Positions 12,173 through 25,774 of a stretch of DNA of 64,000 nucleotides are shown here, in pieces. The notes below the pieces were generated by a model. The model was not told the origin of the DNA. It made no database searches and saw nothing but the letters and a program-made list of their open reading frames with translations. Each line of letters opens with the position of its first letter. Position 1 is the stretch's first letter. The position numbers were made by a program, and so were the translations under genes. The stretch lies in contig CM065394.1 of NCBI GenBank assembly GCA_033060915.1, forward strand, positions 24,673,501 to 24,737,500, given 5' to 3'. Source of the stretch: Euryodendron excelsum. Taxonomy: Eukaryota > Streptophyta > Magnoliopsida > Ericales > Pentaphylacaceae.

Positions 12173-13800
12173 TCTAAGCACCCCATTTTTGCCTGCTCGA
12201 CAATCTCCAATCTAACCGGACTTACATTCAAACCGACACAAACACATTCAAGTCAAAATTAATTTTCCAAACTCAATCAAATTAATCAATCGCTTTGCGG
12301 GCCTACCGGACCCAACAGAGACAAAATGACCAAAATGCCCTTCTGGCATTTCTCGGTCCAATTCCAATTGGCGGGTCTTCTCAAAGACGATAAGTCTCCA
12401 TTTTAATCTCAAATCTAATTTTAAATCCAAATCCAATTCAAATCAAATTCGGCACACCTTTTGAGAAAGTTGATTTCTCAAGCAGTAAGACCATCTAGTC
12501 CGGCATGTTTTTTGAGAAAGCTCTTCGAAACGATAAGTCCATTCAAACTCGCCAACCGGGACGAAACCCAAGTCCTCGAGATGGTAGAACGGTCCACCTT
12601 TGGCACCTGCTAGCTCGCTAATGAAGAATGTCCGTTATTTGGCACGACTTTCAAGAAAGTTGATTCCTCAAACGATAAGTCCACCTAGCAGCTTCCTAAG
12701 ATCAGGCAATCTCCGGAATGAACACGCACCGTTAGATTGGTGGAAACACTCGCAAATATCGTAACCATCAGAGCGGTGAAAACACTCGCAAACAGGTCGA
12801 CTTCAAGAATTGCCAACAAAATCTCTATATCGCGAGACCGAATTTGCCTCTTGGTCGTGACATATTAACTAAAGAATGAAATACCTTTGGGAACCAACTT
12901 GTCACAAATCGTCAAAGTGGTGGAAACACTCAAAACTTGGGTCAACTCCAGTGTCTGTTAGCCCACTCTGGTGAAAAATGACCAAACTACCCCTTAGATC
13001 TTTTTCGGCACGCTTCTTGAGAAAATACCTAAACCTTCAGAGCGGTAAGTCCATCCTTCCAAGATTGTCCCAAATACGATTCGGCATATTCAAATGCCGT
13101 CCAATCAGACCCGGATCAATTTCGAGACCATCAAATCAAAATAACCATTTTGCCCCTAGGCATCTGAGGGCCTTCAGGAACCACGTTGGCTCTGGGTATC
13201 AAACCAGTTACCTTCCAAGAATGCTTCTAATAGTATTCTCAACCTTCTAACATCTTTTTGAAACACTCTGAGTCTATTTCGGCAAACCTAGTGCAAAATG
13301 ACCGTTTTACCCTTGGTGGGCTGGTCACTTTTTTTAACCACACCGACTCTGAGTATCAAACCGAAAATCCCGTGGAACACTTTAGATAGTGTTTCCAACC
13401 TTCAAGTCCTCTCATGAGTCATTCCAAGTCTATTCCGGTGGTGTTCCGATCTAGTTGACCGTTTTGCCCCTAATAGCTCGGTCGACCATCCTGACATTAT
13501 TTTTCAAGTCTGTTACCTCTAGGACACTATTTCAAGGGTTTCTATCCATTTTTGGCCTTTTGGACCATTCTCGGCCTTCCAAAACACTCCCAGACCTTCC
13601 AGAGTAACTCCTAGTGAAGCCAAGCCAAAAATTGCATGGTAGTCACTAATACAAGTGCCCAAATCTTTTGTCTTGCGTATGAAGGGTTGAAAAATACGTT
13701 GCTTGCCAATCTTAAAACTTTCCTAAGTGGCTGGCGCCACTCCTAGTGGTGCTAGAAGGAAATTTACCCTAGCGCTACTACAAGAGGTGTCAGGACAATC

Positions 13801-13980
13801 TTCTGTCTATAAATACAAAGCCTCCTCCTGCATGAAAGGGGTCTGAAAACTCAATCCAAAAACTCGGCTTTTCAAATTACAGTTCTCAAAGTCTCTCAAA
13901 ACCCTAGCCTATCTAGTCTTTCCAAACCCTAGCCTCCATACACTTAACCCTAACATCTATACACACTCCATACACTTATA
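13801..13980 (+). promoter_or_regulatory. TATA box and leader of LTR C
   Basis: TATAAATA at 13808-13815 lies about 70 bases right of a GGCGCCACTCCTAGTGG palindrome (about 13733). It is followed by several aaaccctagcc telo-box-like words (13899-13935). This block sets the sense strand of the whole giant-LTR family. Confidence 0.6.
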
Positions 13981-16900
13981 TACAAGCCTCCATTAAAAAC
14001 TCAAGGTGCTGCAACTTAGAAGCTCTCAAGGATCAAGCAAAGCAAAGCAAGCAAGACAAGCAAAACAAGAAGAAAGTAAGGTCGGCTTTCTCTTTATGTT
14101 TATGTACTTTCCCCCTCTCTCTTCTTTCTCCTAACCCACTTAGGTTTTCTTCTATTTTAATCTTCTTTCTTGCATGCTTAAAACAAGGGTCACTTTCTTG
14201 CATACTAGAAATAAGGGTCTCCCCAATTCATGGGTAGGAAGGACTGTTGAAAATCACCGTGTTGGGGGCTTTCTTCTAGTTCAACCTTAAATCATGTGAA
14301 TTTGGCCCCCTTTATTATGTGGTGATGCCAACCTTGTATGTTCACAACCCTACTTGCATTGTGCATGTCATATTCATACATCCCTCTAAAATTTGTTTTC
14401 AAAAGTTGTTTCCAAAGTTAGCATCAAAATCCTCTTTCAAACTTGCATTCGAAATCTCTTTTTCAAACTTGTTTTTATAATTACAATATTAAAGTGATTC
14501 TAGCTATTCCATGGTTAGGGTTGTTTTAAGAAAGTGTTATATTCATGGTAACCATCAAGATCCATATTTTGGATGTAAACCCTAAATTATTTTTCATTAA
14601 AACTACCATCTTAGGATAATTCTAGTCATTCCATGGTTATGGTTGTTTTAGGAAAGTGTGATATTCAATGGGATCATATTGGTCCATATTTCAACTCCAT
14701 ATTATTTTCAAAACCACAAACTTAGAATGATTCTAATCTTTTCAAGGTTAAAATCGTTTTAGGAAAGTGAGACCTTCAAAAGATTTCAAAAATTCATATT
14801 CAAATCCCTTTCAAAATTGCTTTTCAAAATACTTTTTAAAATCTCCCTTCAAAAATTCACTTTCTAAAAATTCATTTCTAAAGACTCCCTTCAAAAATCT
14901 ATTTTCCAAAAAAATCTTTTCAAACTCCTTTCTAAAAGTTTTCTTCAAAAATTCACTTTCTAAAATCTCTCTTCAAGTTTCATTCCTAGAAACTCTCTTC
15001 AAAAGGCTTTCTTTCCAAAAACTCTTTTCTTTGAAGTCCAAGTCAAGCCCTAAATTTCATAGTTAGGAAACCCTAATTTTCTTTCTCAAAAACTTGACTT
15101 CCAATTTTTCCTCAAATCGTACATTTTCAGAACTTCTATTTCATACATCAAATCTTAGATTTTCAAAATCTCATTTTCTACAAATAAAAAATCATAGGTT
15201 TTCAAATCATAGGTTTTCAAATCCTAGATTTCCAAAACTTGACCTTTCCAATTCTATGTCAAATCCAATATTTCAAATTAGGAAACTAGATCCAATCTTA
15301 CCATTTAGGAAACTAGATCAAATCTTCCCGTTTAGGAAACTAAATCAAATCCTTCAATTTTTGAAAGCTAAATCAAATCATCTTTTTTGGAAAATAAAAT
15401 CTAATCTTCTATTTTAGGAAACAAGAATCAAATCTTTCTTAATTCAAACGTTTCTTAATTCCAACCTTTATAAATTTTAAAACTTTTCAAATTCTAAATC
15501 TTTTCAAAGTTGGAATCTTTCTAAATTCAAGACTTTCCTAAAATGAAACTTTCTTAAAATCAAAGCTTTTCTAATTTGGCACTTTCCTAAAATGGAACAT
15601 TCCTATTTTCAAACATTTCTAATTCAAGGCTTTCCAAAGTCCAATTTCTCTTAAATCCTAACTCCCCAAATCATTCCAAGTTAAGTTTTTTTTAAATCAA
15701 ATCAAATCTCTTTCCAAATCTTTCTTAAATCTCACTTTCCTAATTCGAACTTTTCCTAATTCGAACCTTCCTTAAATCCAACTTTCTAAAATCAAATCTT
15801 TCAAATCTAAATCAAACCTTCTTAATTCAACTACATGTTCCAACCCTAAGATACCTAAACCTTAGTACAACGCTAATTCCGAGTTACGAAGTTTCAATTC
15901 CTTTCTAAGCCAAGATGATTTTCAACTTCAAACTAAGTCGAAGATGTTTTCAAAATTCAAACTCTCTTCCAAGTCCAATCCTAAGTCTAGGTTCAATTTC
16001 AAATCAAAATTTAAATTCCAAATCTTCCATTCCAAGTTCAAATCAAACTCTTTTTCAAATCAAACCTTTTCTAATCAAATCTTTTCAAATCAAACTTTTT
16101 CAAAAACATAAAAGTGTCTATTTTCAATCGGACTCTTGTTTGAACTACGACTGACCTGATTCTTGAAAAAAGATATGTAGGTAACCTCATGAGTACAGTC
16201 ACAACCTTTTTTAAATTTTCAATTCCATAATCTATTTCAAGTTTCTAATTCCAAAACCTATTTTCAAAATCTCTAATTTCAATTTCTAAAAATCTTCTTT
16301 CAAAAATCAAATCTATCTTTTCAAATCCATTTCAAAATCAAATCAAGCCTTTTCAAATCTATTTTCAAAGTCAAAATCAAGTCTTTTCAAATCCATTTTC
16401 AAAATCAAATCAAATTCTTGCACTTGCATACCATGTATCATGTCAAACTTCTTTTTTAAAGTTCTTTTCAAAAGTGGATAGTATTGGACATTTATTAATC
16501 AAAAATTCTGAATGAGTGAATCTAGGTTGAATAAAAAAGTTGGTACCGCAAGGGCGGGGTAGGGTGATGGCTTAGTTCGTCTTCTCTAAATGTAACCAAC
16601 CTCCGAACTTGAATCACTGTTTTAAAAGACCAAATGAAGTTATTTTCAAAATGGTGTCGCGCCCAGATTTTTCATGCCCGAGAAATACTCACACAAGCGG
16701 GAAAAATGTTGTACTTTCTCGTTAGAACTCACCCTCCTAGAAGAATGAGTACAACTAGGTTTATATTGAAAAATGGATTTAAATAAAGAGCTTTTGAAAA
16801 AGATTCGGAGTCACCACCTAACCTGATTAAGGTGAGTTAGGTCACCTAAAAACTACGCATAATCCGAAAACTACACTTAGGGTTTTTGAAAAACGATTTT

Positions 16901-19643
16901 GAAAATATCTCCTCAAGAGAGGGTTTTTTAGGAAAACAGGTTGTTTGGCAACCTTTGGAAAACAGTGATTCTAGGTTCGAAGATTGGTTACGTGTAGGGA
17001 AGACGCACTAAGCTATCACCCTACCCCGCCCTTTCGGTACCTACATGTCAATCTACCCTAGATTCACCTATGAGAGTCTTCGACTAACTATAGTTCAATC
17101 CTATCCACTTTGAAAAACAATGTTTGAAAGAAAACTAACATGATGCATGATATGCAAGTGCAAGATAAGAGAATTGAAAAATAGATCTGGAAAAAAGATT
17201 GATTTGATTTGAAAATAGATTTGAAGAGATGGAATTGAAATTGAAAAGTTTGAAAAGTTGGAAACAGAAATTTGGAAATAGAAATTTGAAATTGGAATTT
17301 TGAAAATAGATTGGAATTTGAGATTTGAAAAATGTTGTGACCGCACCCATGAGGGTGGAATTGAAAGTTTGAAAAGTGTTGTGACCGCACCTATGATGAT
17401 TGCTTACGTATCCCTTTGGGGGAATCAGGTCAGTCGTAGTTCGGACCAGAGTCCGATTGAAAAGAGATTGACTTGAAGAGAGAGATTGGATTGGAAGAAA
17501 GAGATTGAATTGAAAATTGGATTTGATTTTAAATTAGAAGAGGAGATTGGAAATTGGAATTGAGAAGATTGGACTTTGATTTGAAGATATAGATTTGGAC
17601 TTGTTTTAGAAAGAGAAGGTTTAAGAAACCTAGACTTAAGAAAGATGAGACTTAGGAAAGACTCAAGAGTTTAAGAAAGATTGATTTAGGAAAGGTTCGA
17701 ATTAGGAAAGGTTCGATTTAGGAAAGTGTCATTTTTTGGAAAGTTTCAAAATTAGGAACGTTTTCATTTTAGGAAAGTTTTGAAATTGGAAAGATTCGAG
17801 TTTAGAAAGTTTTCGAAAAAGGAAAGGTTGTCAGATTAGGAAAGTTTCCAAATTAGGAAAGTTTTGAAATAGGGAAGTATTGAATTTAGAAATGTTTTGA
17901 ATTAGGAAAAGTTTAGTTTAAGAAAGGCTTAGAATTTAGAAAGTTTCAAGTTTAAGAAAGTTTTGAATTTTGGAATGTTCTGAAAAAGGGAAGTTTTGGA
18001 AGTGGAAAAGTTTAAAAAAACAAGTAAGTTTTGAAAATAAGAATATTTTGAGTTTAGAAAATTTTAGATTTGGAAAGATTTGAAGTTTAGGAAAGTTTAG
18101 AATTTAGAAAAGTTTTTAGATTTAGAAAGTTTTAACTTAAGAAAGTTTTGAATTTGGAAAGCTTTGAATTTTGGAAAGATTTGAAATTTGGAAAGTTTAA
18201 GATTTGAAGGTTTTAGAGTTTGAGTTTTAGAAAATCTTGAAATTAGGAAATGTTTGAATTTAGGAAAGGTTTGAAAAATTAGATTTGGAAAGTTGAGATT
18301 TGGAAAGGGGTAGAATTAGGAAAGAGTGGAGTTAGGAAGGATGTGGAAATTGAGTTTTAAAATTTAGAAAAGATTTTTATGTTCAAGTTTTGGAAACTTA
18401 GGATTTAGGAAAGTGGAAGTATAGGAAGAATTTGAATTAGGAAAGAGTTGGATTAGGAAGGGATTGGATTTTGTTTCTAAAAGAGAAGGTTTGATTTTGT
18501 TTCCAAAAACGGAGGATTGGATTTGGTTTCCTAAAGGGAAGATAGGATTTGGCAAGGATTTGGAAAGGAAAATTCTAGAAACCCTAGTTTTGAAAGTGCG
18601 GAATTTTAACGTAAAAAAGAGGTTTTGGAAACATGTATCGTTTGGATGTGAAAGCAAGAAGTTTTGGAAACCTAGGTTTGGGACAAAGTTTGAAAATCAT
18701 GTTTTTGGAAAGAAAATTAGGGTTTCCTAATTGTGGGTTCTAGGGCTTGACTTGGGCTCTAAAGAAAGAGTTTTTGGAAAGTATGTTTTTGGACACGAAG
18801 TTTTTCTAGAAGGGAATCCTAGGGAGAAGTTTTTGGAAAGTGAATTTGAAAATAGAGTTTTTGGAAAAAGAGAAGGAGTTTTGGAAAGTGTGTTTTTAGA
18901 AACGAAGATTTTGGAAGGAAAATCTTAGGAAATAGTTTCTAGAGAAAAGATTTTGGAAAGAGAGTTTTTGGAAAGATTTTTGGAAAGAGTTTTTCTAGGA
19001 AGATTTTTGGTTGAAGATTGCTGAAAAGAGTTTTTGGAAAGATTTTTGGGGAACGTTTTTAGAAAATGAATTTTGGGGAGAGGATTTTGGAAAGGAGTTG
19101 AAAAAGGGAGTTTTGAAAAATAGATTTTGGAAGGGAGTTTTTGGAAAACAATTTTGGGGAGGAGAGTTTTAGGAAAGTATATTGAAAAAGAGATTTTTAG
19201 GAAGAAAGACTTTTTGAAAAGAGAGTTTTTAGAAGGTGTAAAAATATCTCACTTTCCTAAAGCAATTCTAACCATAAGAGGGCTAGAACCACTTTAGGAA
19301 AGCGGTTTTGAAAACAACAAGATTTGAAAATATGGACCGTATTGACCACTTTAAATGTAACACTCTCCTAAAGCAATCCTAACCATGGAAAAGCTAGAAT
19401 CACCCTAGAATTGTGGTTTTGAAAACAAGTTTTTGAAAAAGAGATTTTGATGCAATTTTGAAAACAAGTTTGAAAACGATTTTGAAAACGAGTTTGAAAA
19501 CGGTTTTTGAAAGATGCAAGATCATGATATTCACAATGCAATTTTGGGGTCGTGAACATATAAGGCTAAGGCTTCACCACATAATCAAGGGGGCCGGACC
19601 CACGTGGTCTCTGGTTAGATTAGAAGAAAGCCCCCGACACGGT

Positions 19644-22600
19644 TGTCGCGCCTAGATTTTTCGCACTCGAGGAATACTCACACAAGTGGGAAAAATGCTG
19701 TACTCTCTCGTTAGAACTCACCCTCCTAGAAGAATGAGTGCAACTAGGTTTGAATTGAAAATTAGTTCGAATAAAGGGCTTTTGAAAAAGATTCGGAGTC
19801 GCCACCTAACTTGATTAAGGTGAGTTAGGCCACCTAAAAACTAAGCATAATCCGAAGACTAAACTTAGGGTTTTTAAAAAACGATTTTGAAAAATACCAC
19901 CTCAAGAGAGGGTTTTTACGAAAAATAGGCTGTTTGGCAACCTTTGGAAAATATTTAGCTCCTTTTTGAAAAATAACTCCTTTTGGTCTTTGAAAACAGT
20001 GATTCTAAATTCGGAGGTTGGTTACGTGTAAGGAAGACGCACTAAGCTATCACCCTACCCCGCCCTTTCGGTACCTACATGTCAATCTACCCTAAATTCA
20101 CCTATGAGAGTCTTTAACTAACTATAGTTCAATCCTATTCACTTTAAAAAAACAATGTTTGAAAAATATAATGCATGATATGCAAGTGCAAGATGAGAGA
20201 ATTGAAAAATAGATTTGGAAATAAAGTTGAAAAGAATTTGATTTGAAAATGGATTTGAAGAGATAGAATTTGAAATTGGAAAGTTTGAAAATTTGGAAAT
20301 AGAAATTTGAAATTGAAATTTTAGATTTGAAAAGATTTTGAAAACCGTACCCATGAGGGTGGAATTGAAAGTTTGAAAAATATTGTGACCGCACCTATGA
20401 AGGTTGCCTACGTATCCCTTTGGGGGAATCAGGTCAGTCGTAGTTCGGACAAGAGTCCGATTGAAAATAGCAGAGTGGATTGAAGAAGGAACTTGAATTG
20501 GACATTGAATGTGATTTGAAATTAGAAAAGGAGATTTGAAATTGGAATTAAGAGGATTGGACTTGCTTTGGAAAAATTGATTTTGGAAAGACTTGGTTTT
20601 AGAAAGAAGGAGGTTTAGGAAACCTAGACTTGAGATTAAGAATGATTGGATTGGAATGTTGGATTTGAAAGATTTGGAAAGATTTGGAAACTTGGAATTT
20701 AGGAAAGTTTCGAATTAGGAAAGTGTCATTTTTGGAAGGTTTCGAAATTAGGAAAGTTTTCATTTTTGGAAAGTTTTCGAATTAGGAAAGTTTTGAATTT
20801 AAGAAAGTTTGGAAATTGAAAAGTTTCGTTTTAGGAAAAGCTTGAAAAAGGAAAGTTTTCAATTTAGGAAATGTTTGAATTAAGAAAGTTTCAACTTAAG
20901 AAAGTTTTAAATTAAGAAAGTTTTGAGTTTAGAAAAGTTTTAGATTTGAAAAGATTTTGAAGTTTTAAGAAAGTTTAGAATTTAGAAAGTTTTAGGTTTA
21001 GAAAGATTCAACTTAAGAAAGTTTCAAATTTAGAAAGTTTTGAATTTAGGAAGCTTAAAATTTTAGAAAGATTTGAAATTTGGAAAGATTTGATATTTAG
21101 AAAGTTTAAGATTTAGAAAGTTTTAGAGCTTTGAAAAATCTTAAGATTAGGAAAGGTTTGAGTTTAGGAAATATTTGAAAGCTTGGATTTGAAAAAGATT
21201 TTGGAAAGGGGTAGAATTAGGAAGAGGTTGAACTAGGAAAGATTGGAGAGTTAAGTTTTAAAATTTAGGAAAGATTTTTATGTTCAAGTTTTGGAAACTT
21301 AAGATTTAGGAAAGTAGAAATTTAGGAAGGATTCAAATTAGGAAAGATTTGGATTTTGAAATTTAAAGAAAGATTTAAAGTTTGGGTTTAGGAAACTTAT
21401 GGTTTAGGAAGGAATTGAATTAGGAAATATTTGGGATTAGGAGGGATTGAATTTGGTTTCAAAAAGAGAAAGGTTTGATTTTGTTTCCAAAAACGGAGGA
21501 TAGGATCTAGTTTCCTAAACGGGGAGATTTGATTTGGTTTCCTAAAGGGAAGATTGGATTTGGCAAGGATTTGGAAAGAGGGATTCTAGAAACCCTAGGT
21601 TTGGAAAATTATAGTTTTGACGTAGAAAAGAGGTTTTCAAAATATGTATAGTTTGGAGGTAAAAACAAGAGATTTTGGAAACCTAGGTTTGGGGCAAAGT
21701 TTGAAAACCATGTTTTTAGGAAGAAAATTTAGGGTTTCCTAATTGTGGGTTCTAGGGCTTGACTTGGGCTCTAAGGAAAATGGATTTTTAGAAAGTGCGT
21801 TTTTTAGAAACAAAAGTTTTCTAGAAGGGAATCCTAGGAAGGAGTTTTTGGAAAAGTTTTGAAGAGGGAATTTTTGAAAAGATTTTTGGAAAGAAGGAAT
21901 TTTCGGAAAGCATGTTTTTGGAAACGTAGATTTTTGGAAGGAAGATCCTAGGGGAAAATTTCTAGAAGGGAGGTTTTGGAAAAGAGAGTTTTTGGAAAGA
22001 TTCTTAGGGAGCGTTTTTAGAAAGTAGATTTTGGGGAGAAGATTTTGGAAAGAAGTTTTTGAAAACAATTTTGAAGAGGAGAGTTTTAGGAAAGTATGTT
22101 GAAAAAGATATTTTTAGGAAACGATTTTTGAAGAGAGAGAGCTTTTGGAAAGTATAAAAACATCTCACTTTCCTAAAGCGATTCTAGCCATAAGAGGGCT
22201 AGAACCACTTTAAGAAAGTGGTTTTGAAAACAAGGTTTGAAAATATAGACCAAAAGGTCACTTTTAATGTAACACTTTCCTAAAGCAACCCTAGCCATAG
22301 AAAGGCTAGAATCACCCTAGAATTATGGTTTTTGAAAACAAGTTTTTGAAAAAGAGAGTTGATGCAATTTTGAAAACAAGTTTGAAAACGATTTTGAAAA
22401 CAACTTTGAAAACAAATTTTGGAAGATGCAAGATTATGATATGCACAATGCAATTTGGGGTCGTGAACATACAAGGTTAAAGCTTCACCACATAATCAAG
22501 GGGGCCGGACCCACGTGGTCTTTGGTTAGACTAGAAGAAAGCCCCCGACACGGTGACTCTCCAATAGTCCAATCCTACACATGGACCGGGAATCCCCTTG

Positions 22601-24843
22601 TTTCAAGCATGCAAAGAAAGGGGGGAAAGAGATGGGGGATTAAAATAGAGAAAACCCAAGTGGGTTGGAGAGAGAAGAGAGAGGAGGGAAGTGTGGAAAT
22701 TTAAATAGGGAGCCTACCTTGTATCTTGTTTATTTTGCGCGCCGTGCAGTCTTCGGTCTTCGGTCTTCGGTTTTGATCTTCACCTTCAGTCTTCAAGGAT
22801 TGTCTTCAAGCTTTGGATGGTAGCTCTCCAAGTCTTCGAAGGGTGGTTGAAGGCTAGTGTATGAGTGTATGGGGGAGTGTATGAGTGTATAGGAGGCTAG
22901 GGTTTGTGTATAGTGGCTAGGGTTTGGGAAAACCTAGGGAAGCTAGGGTTTTGAGGTGCTCGAGCTCTGTATATCGAATTGTGAGATCCTTAGGTTAAGT
23001 TTGCAGACCCCTTTCACGTTGATCGAGGCTCTGTATTTATAGAAGTTGGACAAGCCTGGCGCCTGTTGCAGTGGCGCCAGGGCAAAATTTATACTGGCGC
23101 CACTAGGAGTGGCGCCAACCATTTAGGAAACAATTAAGGTCGGCAAGCAACGTATCTTTGACTAGATTTGGGCGCCTGTACTAGTGACTACCATGTAAAC
23201 TTTAGCCTGGCTTCACTAGGAGTGACTCCGGAAAGTCCGAGAATGATTTGAAAGAGCCGCGAGTGACCCGGAAAGCCGGAAAGGAGTAGGAACACTTGAA
23301 ATAGTGTCCTGGAGGTATTTGACTTGAAAAGTGAGGATAAGATGTGTCGGAAAGGTCGACCGGGCCTTTAGGGGCAAAACGGTCAATCGGACTAGGAAAC
23401 TGCCGAGGTGAACCCGGATTGTCCTGGAAAAAGACTTGGGATCTGGAAACATTATTTAGAATGTTCCCAGAGGTTTCCGGTTTGATTCCCAAGGCCGGCG
23501 TGGTCGGAAATGGAGACCGGCCCACCAGGGGCAAAACGGTCATTTTGCACCGGGTTTGCCGGAACCAACTCGGAATGGTCCGGAAAGGTAAAGGAAGGTC
23601 GAGAACACTATAAAAAGTATTCTCGGGACATTACCGGTTTGATACCCAGAGCCGGTGTGGTCGAAGAAGGAGACCGGCCCTCCAGGGGCAAAACGGTCAT
23701 TTTGCACCGGGTTGGCCGGAACTAACTTGGAATGGTCCGGAAAGGTAAAGGGAGGTTGAGAACACTATAAAAAGTATTCTCGGGACATTACCAGTTTGAT
23801 ACCCAGAGCCGTAGTTCCCGGGGCGTTCGGATGCCTAGGGGCGAAATGGTCATCTTGACCGAAAAGTCTCGGAAAAGGCCCTAAGGGTAGTCTGGTTATT
23901 TTTCACCGAAGTGAGCTAACAAACATGGGTATTGACCTAGGTGTTGAGTATTTTCGCTACTCGGACGGGGTTGAGTATTTTCGCTACTCTAACGGCTCTG
24001 TGAGTATTTCCGCTACTCTAACGGCTCTGTGAGTATTTCCGCTACTCTAACGGTTCTGTGAGTATTTTCGCTACTCCAACGGTTCTGTGAGTATTTCCGC
24101 TACTCTAACGGTTCTGTGAGTATTTCTGCTACTCCAACGGTTCTGTGAGTATTTCCGCTACTCTAACGGTTCTGTGAGTATTTCCGCTACTCAGACAGGG
24201 TTGACGATTTGAGAGTATTTCCGCTACTCTAACGGTTGTGTGAGTAGTTTTGCTACTCGGACCGTCTCGAGGAATAAACTGTCTCGAGAGAGGGATTGGA
24301 AGGGGGTCTTATCATCTCCGAAGAGACGTGCCTAGATTGGAACCGTCTCGAGGAATAAACTGTCTTGAGAGAGGGATTGGAAAGGGGTCTTATCGTCTCC
24401 GAAGAGACGTGCCTGGATTGGAACCGTCTCGAGGAATAAACTGTCTCGAGAGAGGGATTGGAAAGGGGTCTTATCGTCTCCGAAGAGACGTGCCTGGGTT
24501 TTGAGTGTTTCCACCACTCTGACGGTGTGAGTATTTCCGCTACTCTAACGGTTTGGTGAGTACTTCCGCTACTCTAATGGTTTGGTGAGTAGTTTCGCTA
24601 CTCGGACCGTCTCGAGGAATAAACTGTCTCGAGAGAGGGATTGGAATTGGAATACGAATGGACAATGCCCCTAAGGGCACTTTGGTCATTTTGCCTCTAT
24701 TTGGGCCTGACAGGCCCGCGAAGCGATGGAAAGACGGAATTTGGACTAGAGGATTGGATTCGATTGGAATATGTCCATAATGACTTGAAAATAAGTCTGG
24801 ACGGAGTGTAGACTACCGAGCGGTCAAAAATGGGGTGCTTACA
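19644..24843 (-). mobile_element. Giant solo LTR G (Ogre-like), nested in F
   Basis: This 5200-bp copy begins TGTCGCGCCTAG and ends GGGGTGCTTACA, with a perfect ACGGT duplication (19639-19643 and 24844-24848). It is the youngest layer of this branch of the nest. The layout matches E: A/G-rich tract, minus-strand TATA with GGCGCC palindromes (about 23030-23120), then 158-, 29- and 81-bp arrays. Confidence 0.88.
23480..24510. repeat. Three consecutive minisatellites in LTR G
   Basis: About two to three 158-bp units (phase markers near 23480, 23636 and 23789) are followed by about ten 29-bp units (23945-24250) and three 81-bp units (24257-24505). The 29-bp unit carries the gagtatttccgctactct core. 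The 81-bp unit contains two CTCGAG hexamers about 20 bases apart. Confidence 0.8.
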
Positions 24844-25774
24844 ACGGTGACTCTCCAATAGCCCAATCCTACACATGGACCAGGCATCCCCTTGTTTCAA
24901 GCATGCAAAGAAAGGGGGGGAAAGAGATGGGGGATTAAAATAGAGAAAACCCAAGTGGGTTAGAGAGAGAAGAGAGAGGGGGGAGGGAAGGGCGGAAATT
25001 TAAAAAGAAAGCCTACCGTATGTCTTGTTTATTTTGCGCGCCTTGCTTGTCTTCGATCTTCGGCCTTCGTCTTGATCTTTGTCTTCAATCTTCAAGAGTT
25101 TTCTTCAAGCTTTAGATTGCAGCTCTTCAAGTCTTCGAAGGAGAGTTAAAGGTTGGTGTATGAGTGTATGGGGATGTATAGGAGTGTATATGAAGCTAGG
25201 GTTTAGTGTATGGTGGCTAGGGTTTGGAAAACCTAGGGAAGCTAGGGTTTAGGGAGTGCACGAGCTCTGTATATCGAAATATAGGATTTTTAGGTTGAAT
25301 TTACGGATCCTTTTCACGTTGAATGAGGCTCTGTATTTATAGAAGTTGGACAACACTGGCGCCACTAGGAGTGGCGCCAGGCAATTTTTTGGCCTGGCGC
25401 CACTACTAATGGCGCCAGCCATTTAGAAAATGTTTAAGGTCGGCAAGCAACGTATCTTTGACTAGATTTGGGCGCCTGTACTAGTGACTATAATGCAATT
25501 TTTAGCCTGGCTTCACTAGGAATGGCTCCGGAAAGTCCAGGAATGATTTGGAGGAACCGGGAATGACCCGGAAGGCTGGAAAGGAGCAGGAACAATTAAA
25601 ATAGTGTCCTGGAGATATTTGACTTGAAAAGTGAGAATAAGATGTGTCGGAAAGGTTGACCGAGCCTTTAGGGGCAAAACGATCAATCGGACCAGGAAAC
25701 TACCGGGACAGACTCGGATTGTCCTGGAAGAAGACTTGGGATCTGAAAACATTATTCAAAATGTTCCCAGAGAT

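Noticed and set aside
2100..22474. Many 60-110-codon frames rich in Phe, Asn, Ser or Lys in the giant LTRs
   Set aside because: They follow the purine/pyrimidine tracts and recur in each LTR copy; composition effects only.
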